From a virus, in the IMG/VR virus record IMGVR_UViG_3300008108_000057, positions 57,540 to 121,539 of that record: a stretch of DNA of 64,000 bases, one strand, 5' to 3'. Under the pieces are notes generated by a model, which saw only the letters and a list, made by a program, of their open reading frames with translations, searched no databases and was not told the DNA's origin. This document shows, piece after piece, positions 8,713 to 18,004 of the stretch (position 1 is its first letter; each line of letters begins with the position of its first letter). The translations under genes were made by a program, and so were the position numbers.

Positions 8713-9111
8713 ATGAAAAAGTTTAAAGAGTATATAAATGAAGCCGAAGAGGAGCACACATCCGAATGGATGTCAAGTTCTGACTTAGGTAAACATATAC
8801 CAAAAACAGCACATAAGCAAATTCATAAAAGCAAAGAACATGGAATATTAATGAACCATGATCTTGCACATGGTGGTTCTGGACACTTGCGATATAGAGT
8901 TAAAACTAAATCGTATGATGGTTTTAAAGTAAAGAAAGTTCAAGTTGCATCAAGTAAAAAAGATAAAGATGGATTTACGCATCATGCCACATTTGGTTTA
9001 GCAGCAAAAAGTGCATATCCACATGATCATATGAAAACTCATCCAGAAAGAAAAGTTACTGTTCCTTGGTATATGAAAGATGATGAAATTAAAAAAACAA
9101 CTGGAAGATAA
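8713..9111 (+). CDS. Small basic protein with capsid-targeting-like leader
   Basis: 132 residues, basic and rich in His, Lys and Ser. The N-terminus MKKFKEYINEAEEE is strikingly like the T4 internal protein I leader (MKTYQEFIAEA, recalled), including an I-x-E|A sequence that would suit cleavage by the prohead protease gp21. No enzymatic motif is seen. It lies between the HAD-like gene and gene 17, with its stop overlapping the gene 17 start. Probably an internal head protein; inference from the leader and composition. Confidence 0.6.
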   Translation: MKKFKEYINEAEEEHTSEWMSSSDLGKHIPKTAHKQIHKSKEHGILMNHDLAHGGSGHLRYRVKTKSYDGFKVKKVQVASSKKDKDGFTHHATFGLAAKSAYPHDHMKTHPERKVTVPWYMKDDEIKKTTGR

Positions 9112-10805
9112 TGTCTATTAATAAAGATTCGTATCGTGATAATCCTCTGCTCAAAAGAGCAGGAGTAAAAATTGAATATACTCAGGAGCAAATAGAAGAA
9201 TACGTCAAGTGTTCTAAAGATCCTATTTACTTTGCGGAAAAATATATTCAAATCGTCAACGTTGACGAAGGTTTGATGCCGTTTAGAATGTGGGATTTTC
9301 AACGTGATATGATTCGTACATATCATGAGAATCGTTTCTCTATTACCAAGTGTCCTCGTCAGGTTGGTAAAACTACTACTACGGTTGCATATCTACTCTG
9401 GCTTTCTATCTTTCAAGATACACAAAATATTGCTGTTCTTGCCAACAAAGGACAATTAGCTAGAGATATTCTTTCAAAATATCAACTAGCATACGAAAAC
9501 TTACCTATGTGGTTACAGCAAGGTGTCATCACATGGAATAAAGGTTCTGTTGAACTTGAAAATGGATCAAAAGTTATTGCTGCTGCTACTTCATCATCAG
9601 CAGTTCGTGGTGGATCTTTCAATGTAGTATTCTTAGATGAATTCGCATTCGTTCCTTCAAATATAGCACACGAATTCTTCAATTCAGTCTATCCTGTTAT
9701 CTCGTCTGGTAAATCTACAAAGATCATTATTGTATCTACTCCGAATGGTATGAACTTGTTCTACAAGTTATGGATGGATGCAAAGGACAAAAAGAACAAC
9801 TATAAAACATTTGAGATTCATTGGTCACAAGTTCCAGGTAGAGATGAAGCATGGCGTGAAGAAACTATTCGTAACACTTCTGAACGTCAGTTCCAACAAG
9901 AATTTGAAACTGAATTCTTAGGTTCAACAAACACACTTATTTCTGGTTCAAAACTACAACAACTTGTTTATATTGAGCCTGTAGAAAGAAAACGAATAGC
10001 CAAAGAAGAAATACTTGATATCTACGAGCAGCCTGTTATAGGTGATGGAGAAATTACAAAAGATCATGTGTATGCTATTTGTGTGGATGTAGCAGAAGGC
10101 AAGCATATGGATTTATCTGCATTGTCAGTCATAGACATATCTGAGACACCATATAGGCAAGTAGCTAAATATGCCAGCTCTTTTATTTCTCCGGTTCTGT
10201 TTCCCACTATCATATATAATACTGCCAAATATTACAACAATGCATATGTATTGATAGAGATTAATAATACTCCACAGATTGCAGAGATTTTACATGGTGA
10301 AATGGAATATGAAAACGTGCTGAAGGTTCAAACAGGAAATAAAAAAGCACAACAAATTTCAGCAGGATTTGGTAGAGGAGTTCAACTTGGGGTCAAGATG
10401 AGTACCCAAGTAAAAAGAATTGGTTGTACTAACTTAAAAACACTCATTGAAACAGACAAACTAATAGTAAAAGATTTTGATACCATTTCAGAGTTTACCT
10501 CATTCATTTCAGATGGAGTAACGTGGAGAGCAGAAGAAGGTAAAACTGATGATATGGTTATGTCATTAGTAATGTTCGCATGGATGACAACTCAGAAGTA
10601 TTTCAAAGATGTTGTTAACCACGACTTGAGGAAACAACTACAGTTAGAAAAATTAAGTCAGACAGACGAAGAAACATCTCCTGCCGCCTTACTCATAAAT
10701 GATGGATTAGATGTTCCATTTCTTGTTGAGGGTGGAGATGTTTGGGTTACAGGGAACCAAGGTGAAGTCTATGCTGAATACTTTAGAGAAATAATGAGAA
10801 ACTGA
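9111..10805 (+). CDS. 17: Terminase large subunit gp17
   Basis: 564 residues. Walker A CPRQVGKTTT (residues 81-90), Walker B VVFLDEFAF and a C-terminal RNase H-fold nuclease domain (starting AICVDVAEGKHMDLSAL, first catalytic Asp) give the full packaging motor: an ATPase that drives DNA into the prohead and a nuclease that makes headful cuts. The length is usual for marine T4-like gp17. It starts on the last base of the preceding gene. The small subunit is two genes upstream rather than adjacent as in T4. Confidence 0.95.
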   Translation: MSINKDSYRDNPLLKRAGVKIEYTQEQIEEYVKCSKDPIYFAEKYIQIVNVDEGLMPFRMWDFQRDMIRTYHENRFSITKCPRQVGKTTTTVAYLLWLSIFQDTQNIAVLANKGQLARDILSKYQLAYENLPMWLQQGVITWNKGSVELENGSKVIAAATSSSAVRGGSFNVVFLDEFAFVPSNIAHEFFNSVYPVISSGKSTKIIIVSTPNGMNLFYKLWMDAKDKKNNYKTFEIHWSQVPGRDEAWREETIRNTSERQFQQEFETEFLGSTNTLISGSKLQQLVYIEPVERKRIAKEEILDIYEQPVIGDGEITKDHVYAICVDVAEGKHMDLSALSVIDISETPYRQVAKYASSFISPVLFPTIIYNTAKYYNNAYVLIEINNTPQIAEILHGEMEYENVLKVQTGNKKAQQISAGFGRGVQLGVKMSTQVKRIGCTNLKTLIETDKLIVKDFDTISEFTSFISDGVTWRAEEGKTDDMVMSLVMFAWMTTQKYFKDVVNHDLRKQLQLEKLSQTDEETSPAALLINDGLDVPFLVEGGDVWVTGNQGEVYAEYFREIMRN

Positions 10806-10870
10806 TATATTCTAAATAAAGAGTATAGTTTTATATACCTGCCAAATTCATATATAATAAGGAGAAAAAG

Positions 10871-12472
10871 ATGGCAATTCAGTTATCTCCAGGAGTAAGC
10901 GTTACCGAAGTTGATTTAACAACTGTCGTTCCTTCGGTTTCCACATCAACTGGTGCATTTGTTGGAAATTTCGAATGGGGTCCAGCAAGTGTCAGAGTTA
11001 CAGTAGATAGTGAGAACACTTTGGCTAGTGTTTTCGGTACCCCAAATTCCAATACATATACCTCATTCTTTACCGCAGCAAGCTTTTTAGCATATTCAAA
11101 TGATCTGCGTGTAGTTCGTGCAATTAGCACCGACACAAGAACTGCTACAGCAAATTCTTCAGCATCAGTTCAGATTGCGAACGAAGATGTTTATGAAACA
11201 GAGTATCTACAAGGAAGCAATGCAAATGCGTATGGTGCTTTTGCATCAAGATATGCTGGCGCAGCAGGAAATGCAATTCAAGTAAACGTTTACGATAATG
11301 CATCAGCCGCTACATTTGCAAATACTAACATTACTTCAGGTGGTGTTTCAAGAGCATGGTCAAGTGTTGTTAATGGTGCACCAGGAACTTCAACTTATGT
11401 AAGCACTGCTGGTGGAGCTAATGATGAATTCCATGTTGTTGTCACAGACAGCACTGGAGCAATCACTGGTACAAAAGGAAGTGTTCTTGAAGTATTCCCA
11501 TATGTTTCAAAAGCAATTGATGCAGTAGATGGAAATAATCAAACAACCTATTGGAAAAATGTAATCTTTACAAATTCAAACTTCATCTATGGTATGGATG
11601 CTGTTGATTATGCTAATACAAATGCAACATGGGGTGATACAGCAGCAAATACTACATTTGCAAGAACAGCAGCAGTAAATACTACATTAAATCTATCTGG
11701 TGGCATAACAGCAGCACTAACAGATGGTGATATTAATGTTATTTCTCCAAGATATTCTGATGTTGTAAACCAATCTGGTGGAGAAACTGATAATATTAAA
11801 AATTGGTTGGAAACATTAGCTCGTTCAAGCTCTTATACTGTTACAGATTCCGGATGGAAATACATGTACGACAAGTATAATGGTGTGTACCGCTATGTTC
11901 CACTAAATGGTGACATTGCAGGATTATGTGCATTTACAGATCAAGTTCGTGATCCATGGTTCTCACCAGCAGGATTCAATCGTGGTGCAATTAAGAATGC
12001 TGTTAAGCTGTCTTGGAATCCAAATCAAACACAAAGAGATATTCTATATCCTTTAGGTGTTAACCCAGTGGTTACCTTCCCTGGACAAGGAACAGTTCTC
12101 TATGGTGACAAAACATTGCAATCTAAACCATCAGCATTTGATAGAATCAATGTTCGTCGTCTATTCATTACTCTTGAGAAAGCAATTTCTAGAGCAGCAA
12201 AGTTCTCGTTGTTTGAATTTAACGATGACTTTACAAGAGCCCAATTTGTAGCACTTGTTGCTCCATTCCTGCGTGATGTACAAGGTCGTCGTGGTATCTA
12301 TGACTTCCGTGTTGTTTGCGATACAACAAACAACACACCACAAGTTATTGATAACAATCAATTTGTTGGAGATATTTACATCAAGCCTGCTCGTTCTATC
12401 AACTTTATCAGACTTAACTTTATTGCAGTTGGAACAGGAGTTCAGTTCACAGAAGTTACTGGTGCTATCTAA
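10871..12472 (+). CDS. 18: Tail sheath protein gp18
   Basis: 533 residues. The N-terminal LSPGVSVTEVDLTTVVPSVS and the C-terminal block (DNNQFVGDIYIKPARSINF) are the signature ends of contractile sheath proteins of T4-like phages. About 138 subunits surround the tail tube in T4 and contract on infection. A TCTAAATA sequence at 10811, one step from the late consensus, and AAGGAG just before the ATG suggest late expression. The 65-bp gap before the gene holds nothing else. Confidence 0.93.
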   Translation: MAIQLSPGVSVTEVDLTTVVPSVSTSTGAFVGNFEWGPASVRVTVDSENTLASVFGTPNSNTYTSFFTAASFLAYSNDLRVVRAISTDTRTATANSSASVQIANEDVYETEYLQGSNANAYGAFASRYAGAAGNAIQVNVYDNASAATFANTNITSGGVSRAWSSVVNGAPGTSTYVSTAGGANDEFHVVVTDSTGAITGTKGSVLEVFPYVSKAIDAVDGNNQTTYWKNVIFTNSNFIYGMDAVDYANTNATWGDTAANTTFARTAAVNTTLNLSGGITAALTDGDINVISPRYSDVVNQSGGETDNIKNWLETLARSSSYTVTDSGWKYMYDKYNGVYRYVPLNGDIAGLCAFTDQVRDPWFSPAGFNRGAIKNAVKLSWNPNQTQRDILYPLGVNPVVTFPGQGTVLYGDKTLQSKPSAFDRINVRRLFITLEKAISRAAKFSLFEFNDDFTRAQFVALVAPFLRDVQGRRGIYDFRVVCDTTNNTPQVIDNNQFVGDIYIKPARSINFIRLNFIAVGTGVQFTEVTGAI

Positions 12473-12497
12473 TAAATAAAAGAACAAGGAGAAAAGA

Positions 12498-13040
12498 ATG
12501 GCTTTTAATGTATCAGAGTTCAGAGCAAATATGATTGGGGACGGTGCCCGTCCTAATCTATTTTCTGTGACATTAATCTTTCCAACAATAGCAGCAAATG
12601 GTGCCGCAGCAGGATCTAGAGCAACATTTATGGCTAAGTCTGCACAACTGCCTGGCTCTACTGTGGGAACTGTTCCTGTATTTTATTTTGGTCGTGAATT
12701 GAAGTTTGCAGGAAACAGAACATTCCCAGATTGGACACTAACTATCATCAATGATGAAGATTTCTCAATCAGAAATTCTTTAGAATCATGGATGAATGCA
12801 ATCAACAGTCATGCAGGAAACGTTCGTAATGCACAAGCGTCAAATCCAGCAGGTTATACTGTTGATGCTGAAGTTACACAATATGGAAAAACAGGCAATA
12901 TTCTTAAGAAGTATACATTTGTTGGATTGTTCCCAGTAGATGTAGCTCCAATTGATTTAGATTGGGGATCAAACGATACGATTGAAGAATATACTGCTAC
13001 TTTTGCATATCAGTGGTGGCAAGCAGATACAACAACTTAA
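12498..13040 (+). CDS. 19: Tail tube protein gp19
   Basis: 180 residues. It opens with FNVSEFRANMIGDGARPNLF and ends with the WWQADTTT tail typical of gp19, whose hexamers stack into the tube inside the sheath. A good AAGGAG site lies 8 nt before the ATG. It follows the sheath gene by 25 bp. A second, divergent gp19-like protein is encoded at 19414. Confidence 0.92.
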   Translation: MAFNVSEFRANMIGDGARPNLFSVTLIFPTIAANGAAAGSRATFMAKSAQLPGSTVGTVPVFYFGRELKFAGNRTFPDWTLTIINDEDFSIRNSLESWMNAINSHAGNVRNAQASNPAGYTVDAEVTQYGKTGNILKKYTFVGLFPVDVAPIDLDWGSNDTIEEYTATFAYQWWQADTTT

Positions 13041-13053
13041 TTTGATTTATAAT

Positions 13054-13072
13054 GGAGAGCCTCTGGCTCTCC
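13054..13072 (+). other. Hairpin between genes 19 and 20
   Basis: A perfect 8-bp stem (GGAGAGCC/GGCTCTCC) with a 3-nt loop. The downstream run is TCATGTTATTTT rather than a clean U tract, so it may be a weak terminator, an RNase processing site or a 3' mRNA stabiliser separating tube and portal expression. Confidence 0.55.
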
Positions 13073-13110
13073 TCATGTTATTTTGATTTTATAATGCAAG
13101 GAGAAACATT

Positions 13111-14847
13111 TTGGCGCTAAACCTATTTGGCTTTACCATATCAAGACAGAAGGCTGAAGAAGATTCGTTAGTTCAGCAATCATTCGCTCCACCGAGTAGC
13201 GATGATGGCGCATTGACGATTACTTCTGCGGCCTATTATGGTACATATGTTGATTTAGATGGTACTGCAAAAAATGAAGTAGAACTAATTTCTCGATATA
13301 GAGAAATGGCTATGCAACCGGAGATTGAATCTGCTATTGATGACATTATCAATGAGTCTATTGTACAAGACGATGATGGTAGGAATGTCAAGTTAATTAT
13401 GGATGCGTTAAAGCAACCGGAGAAAATTAAAAAAGCAATATTGGAAGAATTTAATACTGTCTTGAGACTACTGAATTATAGTAACATGGCTCAAGATATT
13501 TTCAGAAGATATTATATTGATGGTAGATTATTCTATCATATTATTATTGATAGAGAAAATCCTATTGGTGGTATCAAAGAATTACGTTATATTGACCCAA
13601 GAAAAATACGCAAGGTTCGTGAATTAAGAAAAAAGAAAGATGAGAGAACTGGCGTAGAAATCATGGCTGTCATTAATGAATATTACATTTATAACGACAA
13701 AGCAATTACTGGTACTCAGTCAAACTATGGACCAGTAGGCACAAGAATTACAAAAGACTCCATCGTCAATATTAATTCAGGTTTGATGGATTCTCGTAGA
13801 GCAGTTGTTCTCTCATACTTACACAAGGCAATTAAGCCTTTGAATCAGTTGCGTATGATTGAAGATGCAACTGTCATCTATCGTATTTCAAGAGCACCAG
13901 AACGTAGAATTTTCTACATTGATGTAGGTAACTTACCAAAACTTAAAGCAGAACAATATCTGCGTGATATCATGGTCAAGTACAAGAATAAACTTGTTTA
14001 TGATGCCAATACAGGTGAAGTTCGTGATGACCGTAAGTTCCTATCAATGATGGAAGATTTCTGGTTACCTCGTAGAGAAGGTGGCAAAGGAACAGAGATC
14101 ACCACATTACCTGGTGGTCAAAACCTTGGTGAACTAGAAGATGTAAAATATTTTGAAAAGAAATTATATAAATCACTCAATGTGCCAATTTCTAGATTAG
14201 AATCATCTTCCGGTTTCACTATCGGACGTTCATCTGAAATTACCAGAGATGAATTAAAGTTTGCAAAGTTCATTGATAGACTGCGTAACAAGTTTGCTGA
14301 ATTATTTGATCAAGTATTGAGAATACAATGTGTTCTAAAAGGTATCTGTACTGATGCTGAATTTACAGAATTCAAAGAACACATGTATTATGACTTCATC
14401 AAAGATAATAATTTCTCAGAACTTAAAGAAGCAGAATTGATGGCAAACAGATTAAGTCTTTTGCAACAAGTTGATCCTTATACTGGAACTTATTATTCAA
14501 TGGGTTGGATTCGTAGAAATGTTCTACGCATGGATGATGAAGAAATCAAACTCATTGATAGAGAAATTGATGACGAAAAGAAAGCTGGTTTTGAAGTGCC
14601 GACTGAAGTGCAAAATGCTGTCACACAACAAAAGATGATGACTGACATCCAAATGGATGCACAATCACAACAGATGGCACAACAGCAAGATATGGCAGCA
14701 CAACAAAATAATACCCAAGAGCCAGAACAAACTTCTGCTGCTGATACACAAAAGTCTCAACAGAGAAAACCTAAAGCGGTTAATTCATCTGCCGATTTAA
14801 GTTTATCTGAAGATTCAATAGTAAGAAGATTGACAAGAATATTATAA
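13111..14847 (+). CDS. 20: Portal protein gp20
   Basis: 578 residues with a TTG start, supported by AAGGAG 9 nt upstream and by the family-typical N-terminus (LNLFGFTISR). The body contains the portal blocks RYREMAMQPEIESAIDDI and NVPISRLES. The C-terminal 90 residues are a Gln-rich extension. The dodecameric portal is the vertex through which DNA enters and leaves and the site where head assembly starts. A non-ATG start could lower its level relative to capsid protein, which suits 12 copies per head. Confidence 0.94.
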   Translation: MALNLFGFTISRQKAEEDSLVQQSFAPPSSDDGALTITSAAYYGTYVDLDGTAKNEVELISRYREMAMQPEIESAIDDIINESIVQDDDGRNVKLIMDALKQPEKIKKAILEEFNTVLRLLNYSNMAQDIFRRYYIDGRLFYHIIIDRENPIGGIKELRYIDPRKIRKVRELRKKKDERTGVEIMAVINEYYIYNDKAITGTQSNYGPVGTRITKDSIVNINSGLMDSRRAVVLSYLHKAIKPLNQLRMIEDATVIYRISRAPERRIFYIDVGNLPKLKAEQYLRDIMVKYKNKLVYDANTGEVRDDRKFLSMMEDFWLPRREGGKGTEITTLPGGQNLGELEDVKYFEKKLYKSLNVPISRLESSSGFTIGRSSEITRDELKFAKFIDRLRNKFAELFDQVLRIQCVLKGICTDAEFTEFKEHMYYDFIKDNNFSELKEAELMANRLSLLQQVDPYTGTYYSMGWIRRNVLRMDDEEIKLIDREIDDEKKAGFEVPTEVQNAVTQQKMMTDIQMDAQSQQMAQQQDMAAQQNNTQEPEQTSAADTQKSQQRKPKAVNSSADLSLSEDSIVRRLTRIL

Positions 14848-14850
14848 ATA
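14843..14850 (+). promoter_or_regulatory. Late promoter TATAAATA before gene 67
   Basis: An exact match to the T4 late consensus, overlapping the portal stop codon and 33 bp before the gene 67 start. Confidence 0.7.
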
Positions 14851-14882
14851 ATGTTTGTTCATTTTTTAAATAAAGGAAGATC

Positions 14883-15080
14883 ATGAATACCAGAGCAATT
14901 ATAGATTATGCAATTCAAGATGACGCCGCAGCAATGCGTGATGCTCTTTATGCTGAAATTCAAGACAGAGTACATTCACATATTGAAATGAAGAAGCAAG
15001 AGATTGCACACGGACTAGTTACACAAGAGGAAGATTCTGAAGCTTCTGTTGAAACAGAAGAAGGAATTACAGAAGAATGA
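14883..15080 (+). CDS. 67: Prohead core protein gp67
   Basis: 65 residues, mostly helical and acidic at the C-terminus (VTQEEDSEASVETEEGITEE), positioned exactly where gene 67 lies in marine T4-like phages. In T4 it is a scaffold-core component, later cut by gp21. AAGGA precedes the ATG. The stop overlaps the next start by 4 nt. Confidence 0.75.
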   Translation: MNTRAIIDYAIQDDAAAMRDALYAEIQDRVHSHIEMKKQEIAHGLVTQEEDSEASVETEEGITEE

Positions 15081-15568
15081 AATCACTAAAAGATTTTATT
15101 GCGAGAGATAAGCTAGAAGAAGATATTGATGGCATGCCTGGTGTGTTTACATCAAAGCCATCAGATCCTCCACAGATTCTTATTATGCGTAGAAAATCTA
15201 TTCGTGAATTTCCAAATGGACAACGTGTTGCCTTATATCAGGTTGATAAGTTAAATAGGTATATTACTATACCATATCAGGTCAAACAATGGGCAAACGA
15301 AGAAACAGAATTACAATTAGAGCCAATAGAAGAAAATGTAATGCATCATTTGAAGAACATTATTGACAATAGTCAAGCTAAGCCAGTCAAATTTAAAGAT
15401 GGTTCTTCAATGAAAGTTGATGTACAAACAGCAAATGCTATTTTAAAAGTACATGGTGCAGTAAACGACGAGAACAAAGAAAAGATTTCTCAAATGGCTC
15501 ATAAGAGTAAAAACCATTTTAAAAAAGTAGCAGATTTTGCATGGAAACATGTAACTTATAAAAGTTAA
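15077..15568 (+). CDS. 68: Prohead core protein gp68-like
   Basis: 163 residues. Its position between 67 and 21 and the MKSLKDFIARDKLEED leader suggest a head-core protein removed or trimmed during maturation. The C-terminal part (KFKDGSSMKVDVQTANAILK, then a Lys/His-rich helix) recurs in marine T4-like phages as I recall. Assignment to gp68 rests mainly on gene order. Confidence 0.6.
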   Translation: MKSLKDFIARDKLEEDIDGMPGVFTSKPSDPPQILIMRRKSIREFPNGQRVALYQVDKLNRYITIPYQVKQWANEETELQLEPIEENVMHHLKNIIDNSQAKPVKFKDGSSMKVDVQTANAILKVHGAVNDENKEKISQMAHKSKNHFKKVADFAWKHVTYKS

Positions 15569-15578
15569 GGATTAAGAA

Positions 15579-16127
15579 ATGGCTAACGCATTTTCATATC
15601 AAGTTCTAAAAGATGATACACAATCAGCAGTTATTAAACTAACTGGTCTTTTTGATGGATCTGGACAAGAAGAAAACATTGCTAGAATTCAAGCAAACAC
15701 ACTATATGGTGCATTAGATGCAAATAATGTTCCATTAAGAAGTGGATTAAGTGTAAGTAATACTGCTAAGCCATATTATGGTTTAACTATTAATCGTTGC
15801 TGGTATGATACAGACACGGGATCAGGATCAGTAGAATTGTATTGGAGAGCAAACAATAGCCCTCAAGCAGAGCCAGATTCTGGTGTGCCGATTTTATTCA
15901 TGCAAGGTAATGGAGAGTATGATGGTGCAGGGAACTGGATTACTATTAGAAATCCTAGTGTAAATGCCAACACAAACGGTGATATCAGTATTCACACCCG
16001 TGGGCAAGTCGCAAATGCAAGTTATACAATCATTCTAGAACTGCGTAAAGATAATGCATATTATCAGCGTGGTCAGTTTAATGATCCTGCTGCATTTAAC
16101 TACCCACCATATAGCATCACTCCATAA
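15579..16127 (+). CDS. Probable virion structural protein
   Basis: 182 residues, predicted all-beta, with no signal or membrane segment. It is inserted between the core genes and the protease gene, an arrangement I associate with marine T4-like phages. Composition (Asn, Gly, Tyr rich) and the late operon context favour a capsid-associated or decoration protein. No catalytic motif is seen. Its start has a modest AAGGA site. Confidence 0.6.
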   Translation: MANAFSYQVLKDDTQSAVIKLTGLFDGSGQEENIARIQANTLYGALDANNVPLRSGLSVSNTAKPYYGLTINRCWYDTDTGSGSVELYWRANNSPQAEPDSGVPILFMQGNGEYDGAGNWITIRNPSVNANTNGDISIHTRGQVANASYTIILELRKDNAYYQRGQFNDPAAFNYPPYSITP

Positions 16128-16139
16128 TAGGAAAGAAAT

Positions 16140-16784
16140 ATGAAACTTATCAAAGAAGTTTTTGAAACTGTTGAATATCTCACAGAAGAAGCAGACGGAC
16201 AAAAACAATTATACATTCAAGGGCCATTTCTTGTCTCAGAAAAGAAAAACAAAAATGGTCGCCTGTATGAATTCAATACGATGAAAAAAGAAGTTCATCG
16301 TTATACAGAAGATTATATCAATAAAAATCGTGCTTATGGAGAACTGGGACATCCAGATTCTCCCACAATCAACTTAGACCGTGTTGCTATTCTTATCAAA
16401 GGATTGCATGAAGATGGTACTCAGTGGATTGGTAAAGCAAAAGTGTTGGACACACCAATGGGTAACATTGCTAGAAAACTTATTGAAGGTGGAGGATGTG
16501 TAGGTGTTTCCTCTAGAGGTATGGGTTCTCTAAAAAATGTAAACGGTGTTAATGTGGTTCAACCAGACTTTTATCTTGCCACAGCGGCTGATATTGTAGC
16601 AGATCCTTCCGCACCTGGAGCTTTTGTTCAAGGTATTATGGAAGGCAAGGAATGGATGTTAGTAGAGGGCGTATGGACAGAGGTAGATCAAACTCATGCT
16701 ATTCAGCAAATCAAACAAGCGAGTAGAAAAGAGATTGAACAAGTAAGTCTACGCATATTTGAAAACTTCATAAAAAAACTTTAA
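16140..16784 (+). CDS. 21: Prohead core protease gp21
   Basis: 214 residues. GELGHP supplies the catalytic histidine and GVSSRGMG the catalytic serine of the herpesvirus-assemblin-like serine protease fold of T4 gp21. It digests scaffold and core proteins and trims capsid and internal proteins at sites ending in Glu, letting the head expand. The encoded leaders ending in x-E elsewhere in the window are plausible substrates. Confidence 0.92.
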   Translation: MKLIKEVFETVEYLTEEADGQKQLYIQGPFLVSEKKNKNGRLYEFNTMKKEVHRYTEDYINKNRAYGELGHPDSPTINLDRVAILIKGLHEDGTQWIGKAKVLDTPMGNIARKLIEGGGCVGVSSRGMGSLKNVNGVNVVQPDFYLATAADIVADPSAPGAFVQGIMEGKEWMLVEGVWTEVDQTHAIQQIKQASRKEIEQVSLRIFENFIKKL

Positions 16785-16785
16785 T

Positions 16786-16793
16786 TATAAATA
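16786..16793 (+). promoter_or_regulatory. Late promoter TATAAATA before gene 22
   Basis: An exact late consensus just after the protease stop and 32 bp before the scaffold start. Confidence 0.7.
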
Positions 16794-16824
16794 TCCAATA
16801 TAGAAAAACAAGGAGATTTCTAAA

Positions 16825-17973
16825 ATGCCTAAATTTAATCTTTCTGAAGCCGCTAAGGAAATTTTAGACGCATCTATTGCATCTAAAAGAGGTGGTCAAG
16901 ATCAACCTTCAAAGCTACCATCAAGCATTGCTTATGGTACACAAGATGTAGGTTCAATCGGTGACGATCCAGAAAAAACAGATGAGACACTACCTGATTA
17001 TACAAAAGGAGTTCCTACAGCAACTCCTCCAGGTGCAACTCCTCCTGTTGGTTCAGAGCCTATGAAGAAGTTATCAGGTCAACCACAAGAAACAATGGGT
17101 CGTGGTGATCTAAGAACAATTCAGCAATCAGATGCTACAGACATGGCTAACATCCGTGATCGTATCGCTGGTAAATTGGCACCACAAACAATGTCAATGA
17201 ATCCAGGTGCTACATTCCAATCATATCACGAAAGCATTGATATGACTGATGATGTTGCTGCTCTGCTAGAAGGTGAGAACCTATCTGAAGAATTCAGAAA
17301 CAAAGCAACAACTATTTTTGAAGCTGCTGTTCTATCAAGAGTAGAAACTATTGTTGAAGCAATGGAAACTAATCTGACAGAAGAATTCCAAGTTGCTGTT
17401 GAGCAAATCAAGGAAGACTTAGCAGAAAAGCTAGATGAATATCTAAACTATATGGTTGAAGAATGGATGCAACAAAATGAACTCGCAATTGAAAGAGGCC
17501 TACGTGCCGAAATCGTTGAAGAATTCATGGGCAAACTACGCAATCTATTCGTAGAATCATACATTGATATTCCAGAAGAAAAAGTTGATGCAGTAGAAGA
17601 ACTAGTTGGTCGTGTTGAAGAACTGGAAGACTCTCTAAACGAAGAAATTCAAAAGAATGTTGAGTTCAAAAAAGCGATTAACGAACACAAAAAAATTGAG
17701 GCTATCCACGCAGCATGTGAAGGCCTTACTCAGACTCAAGTAGAAAAAGTCAAAGCACTTGCAGAAAGTCTTGAATTTACTACTGAAGAAGATTTTGGAG
17801 AAAAACTAGAGACAATCAAGGAATCATATTTTCCAAGTCAAGTTAAAGCTGCCGAATCGTCTGACCTGAACGAAGAAATTCAAATTGATGACGAAGATAA
17901 AAAAGGTAACAAATCTTCAGATCCAATGATGAATGCTTACGCTCAAGCTATCACTAAAACTTTGGCAAAATAA
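16825..17973 (+). CDS. 22: Prohead scaffold protein gp22
   Basis: 382 residues. The N-terminal MPKFNLSEAAKEILDASI is the conserved gp22 opening. The middle and C-terminal parts are long acidic helices with strong coiled-coil character (LVGRVEELEDSLNEEIQKN). It forms the inner core on which the capsid assembles and is then degraded by gp21. AAGGAG precedes the ATG. The gene lies directly before gene 23, as in T4. Confidence 0.93.
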   Translation: MPKFNLSEAAKEILDASIASKRGGQDQPSKLPSSIAYGTQDVGSIGDDPEKTDETLPDYTKGVPTATPPGATPPVGSEPMKKLSGQPQETMGRGDLRTIQQSDATDMANIRDRIAGKLAPQTMSMNPGATFQSYHESIDMTDDVAALLEGENLSEEFRNKATTIFEAAVLSRVETIVEAMETNLTEEFQVAVEQIKEDLAEKLDEYLNYMVEEWMQQNELAIERGLRAEIVEEFMGKLRNLFVESYIDIPEEKVDAVEELVGRVEELEDSLNEEIQKNVEFKKAINEHKKIEAIHAACEGLTQTQVEKVKALAESLEFTTEEDFGEKLETIKESYFPSQVKAAESSDLNEEIQIDDEDKKGNKSSDPMMNAYAQAITKTLAK

Positions 17974-18004
17974 ATAAAAAACCAATAACAAAAAGGAGAC
18001 TTAG

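Noticed and set aside
13054-13083. Strong terminator between genes 19 and 20
   Set aside because: The stem is good but the following bases are not a U tract, so it is listed only as a hairpin.
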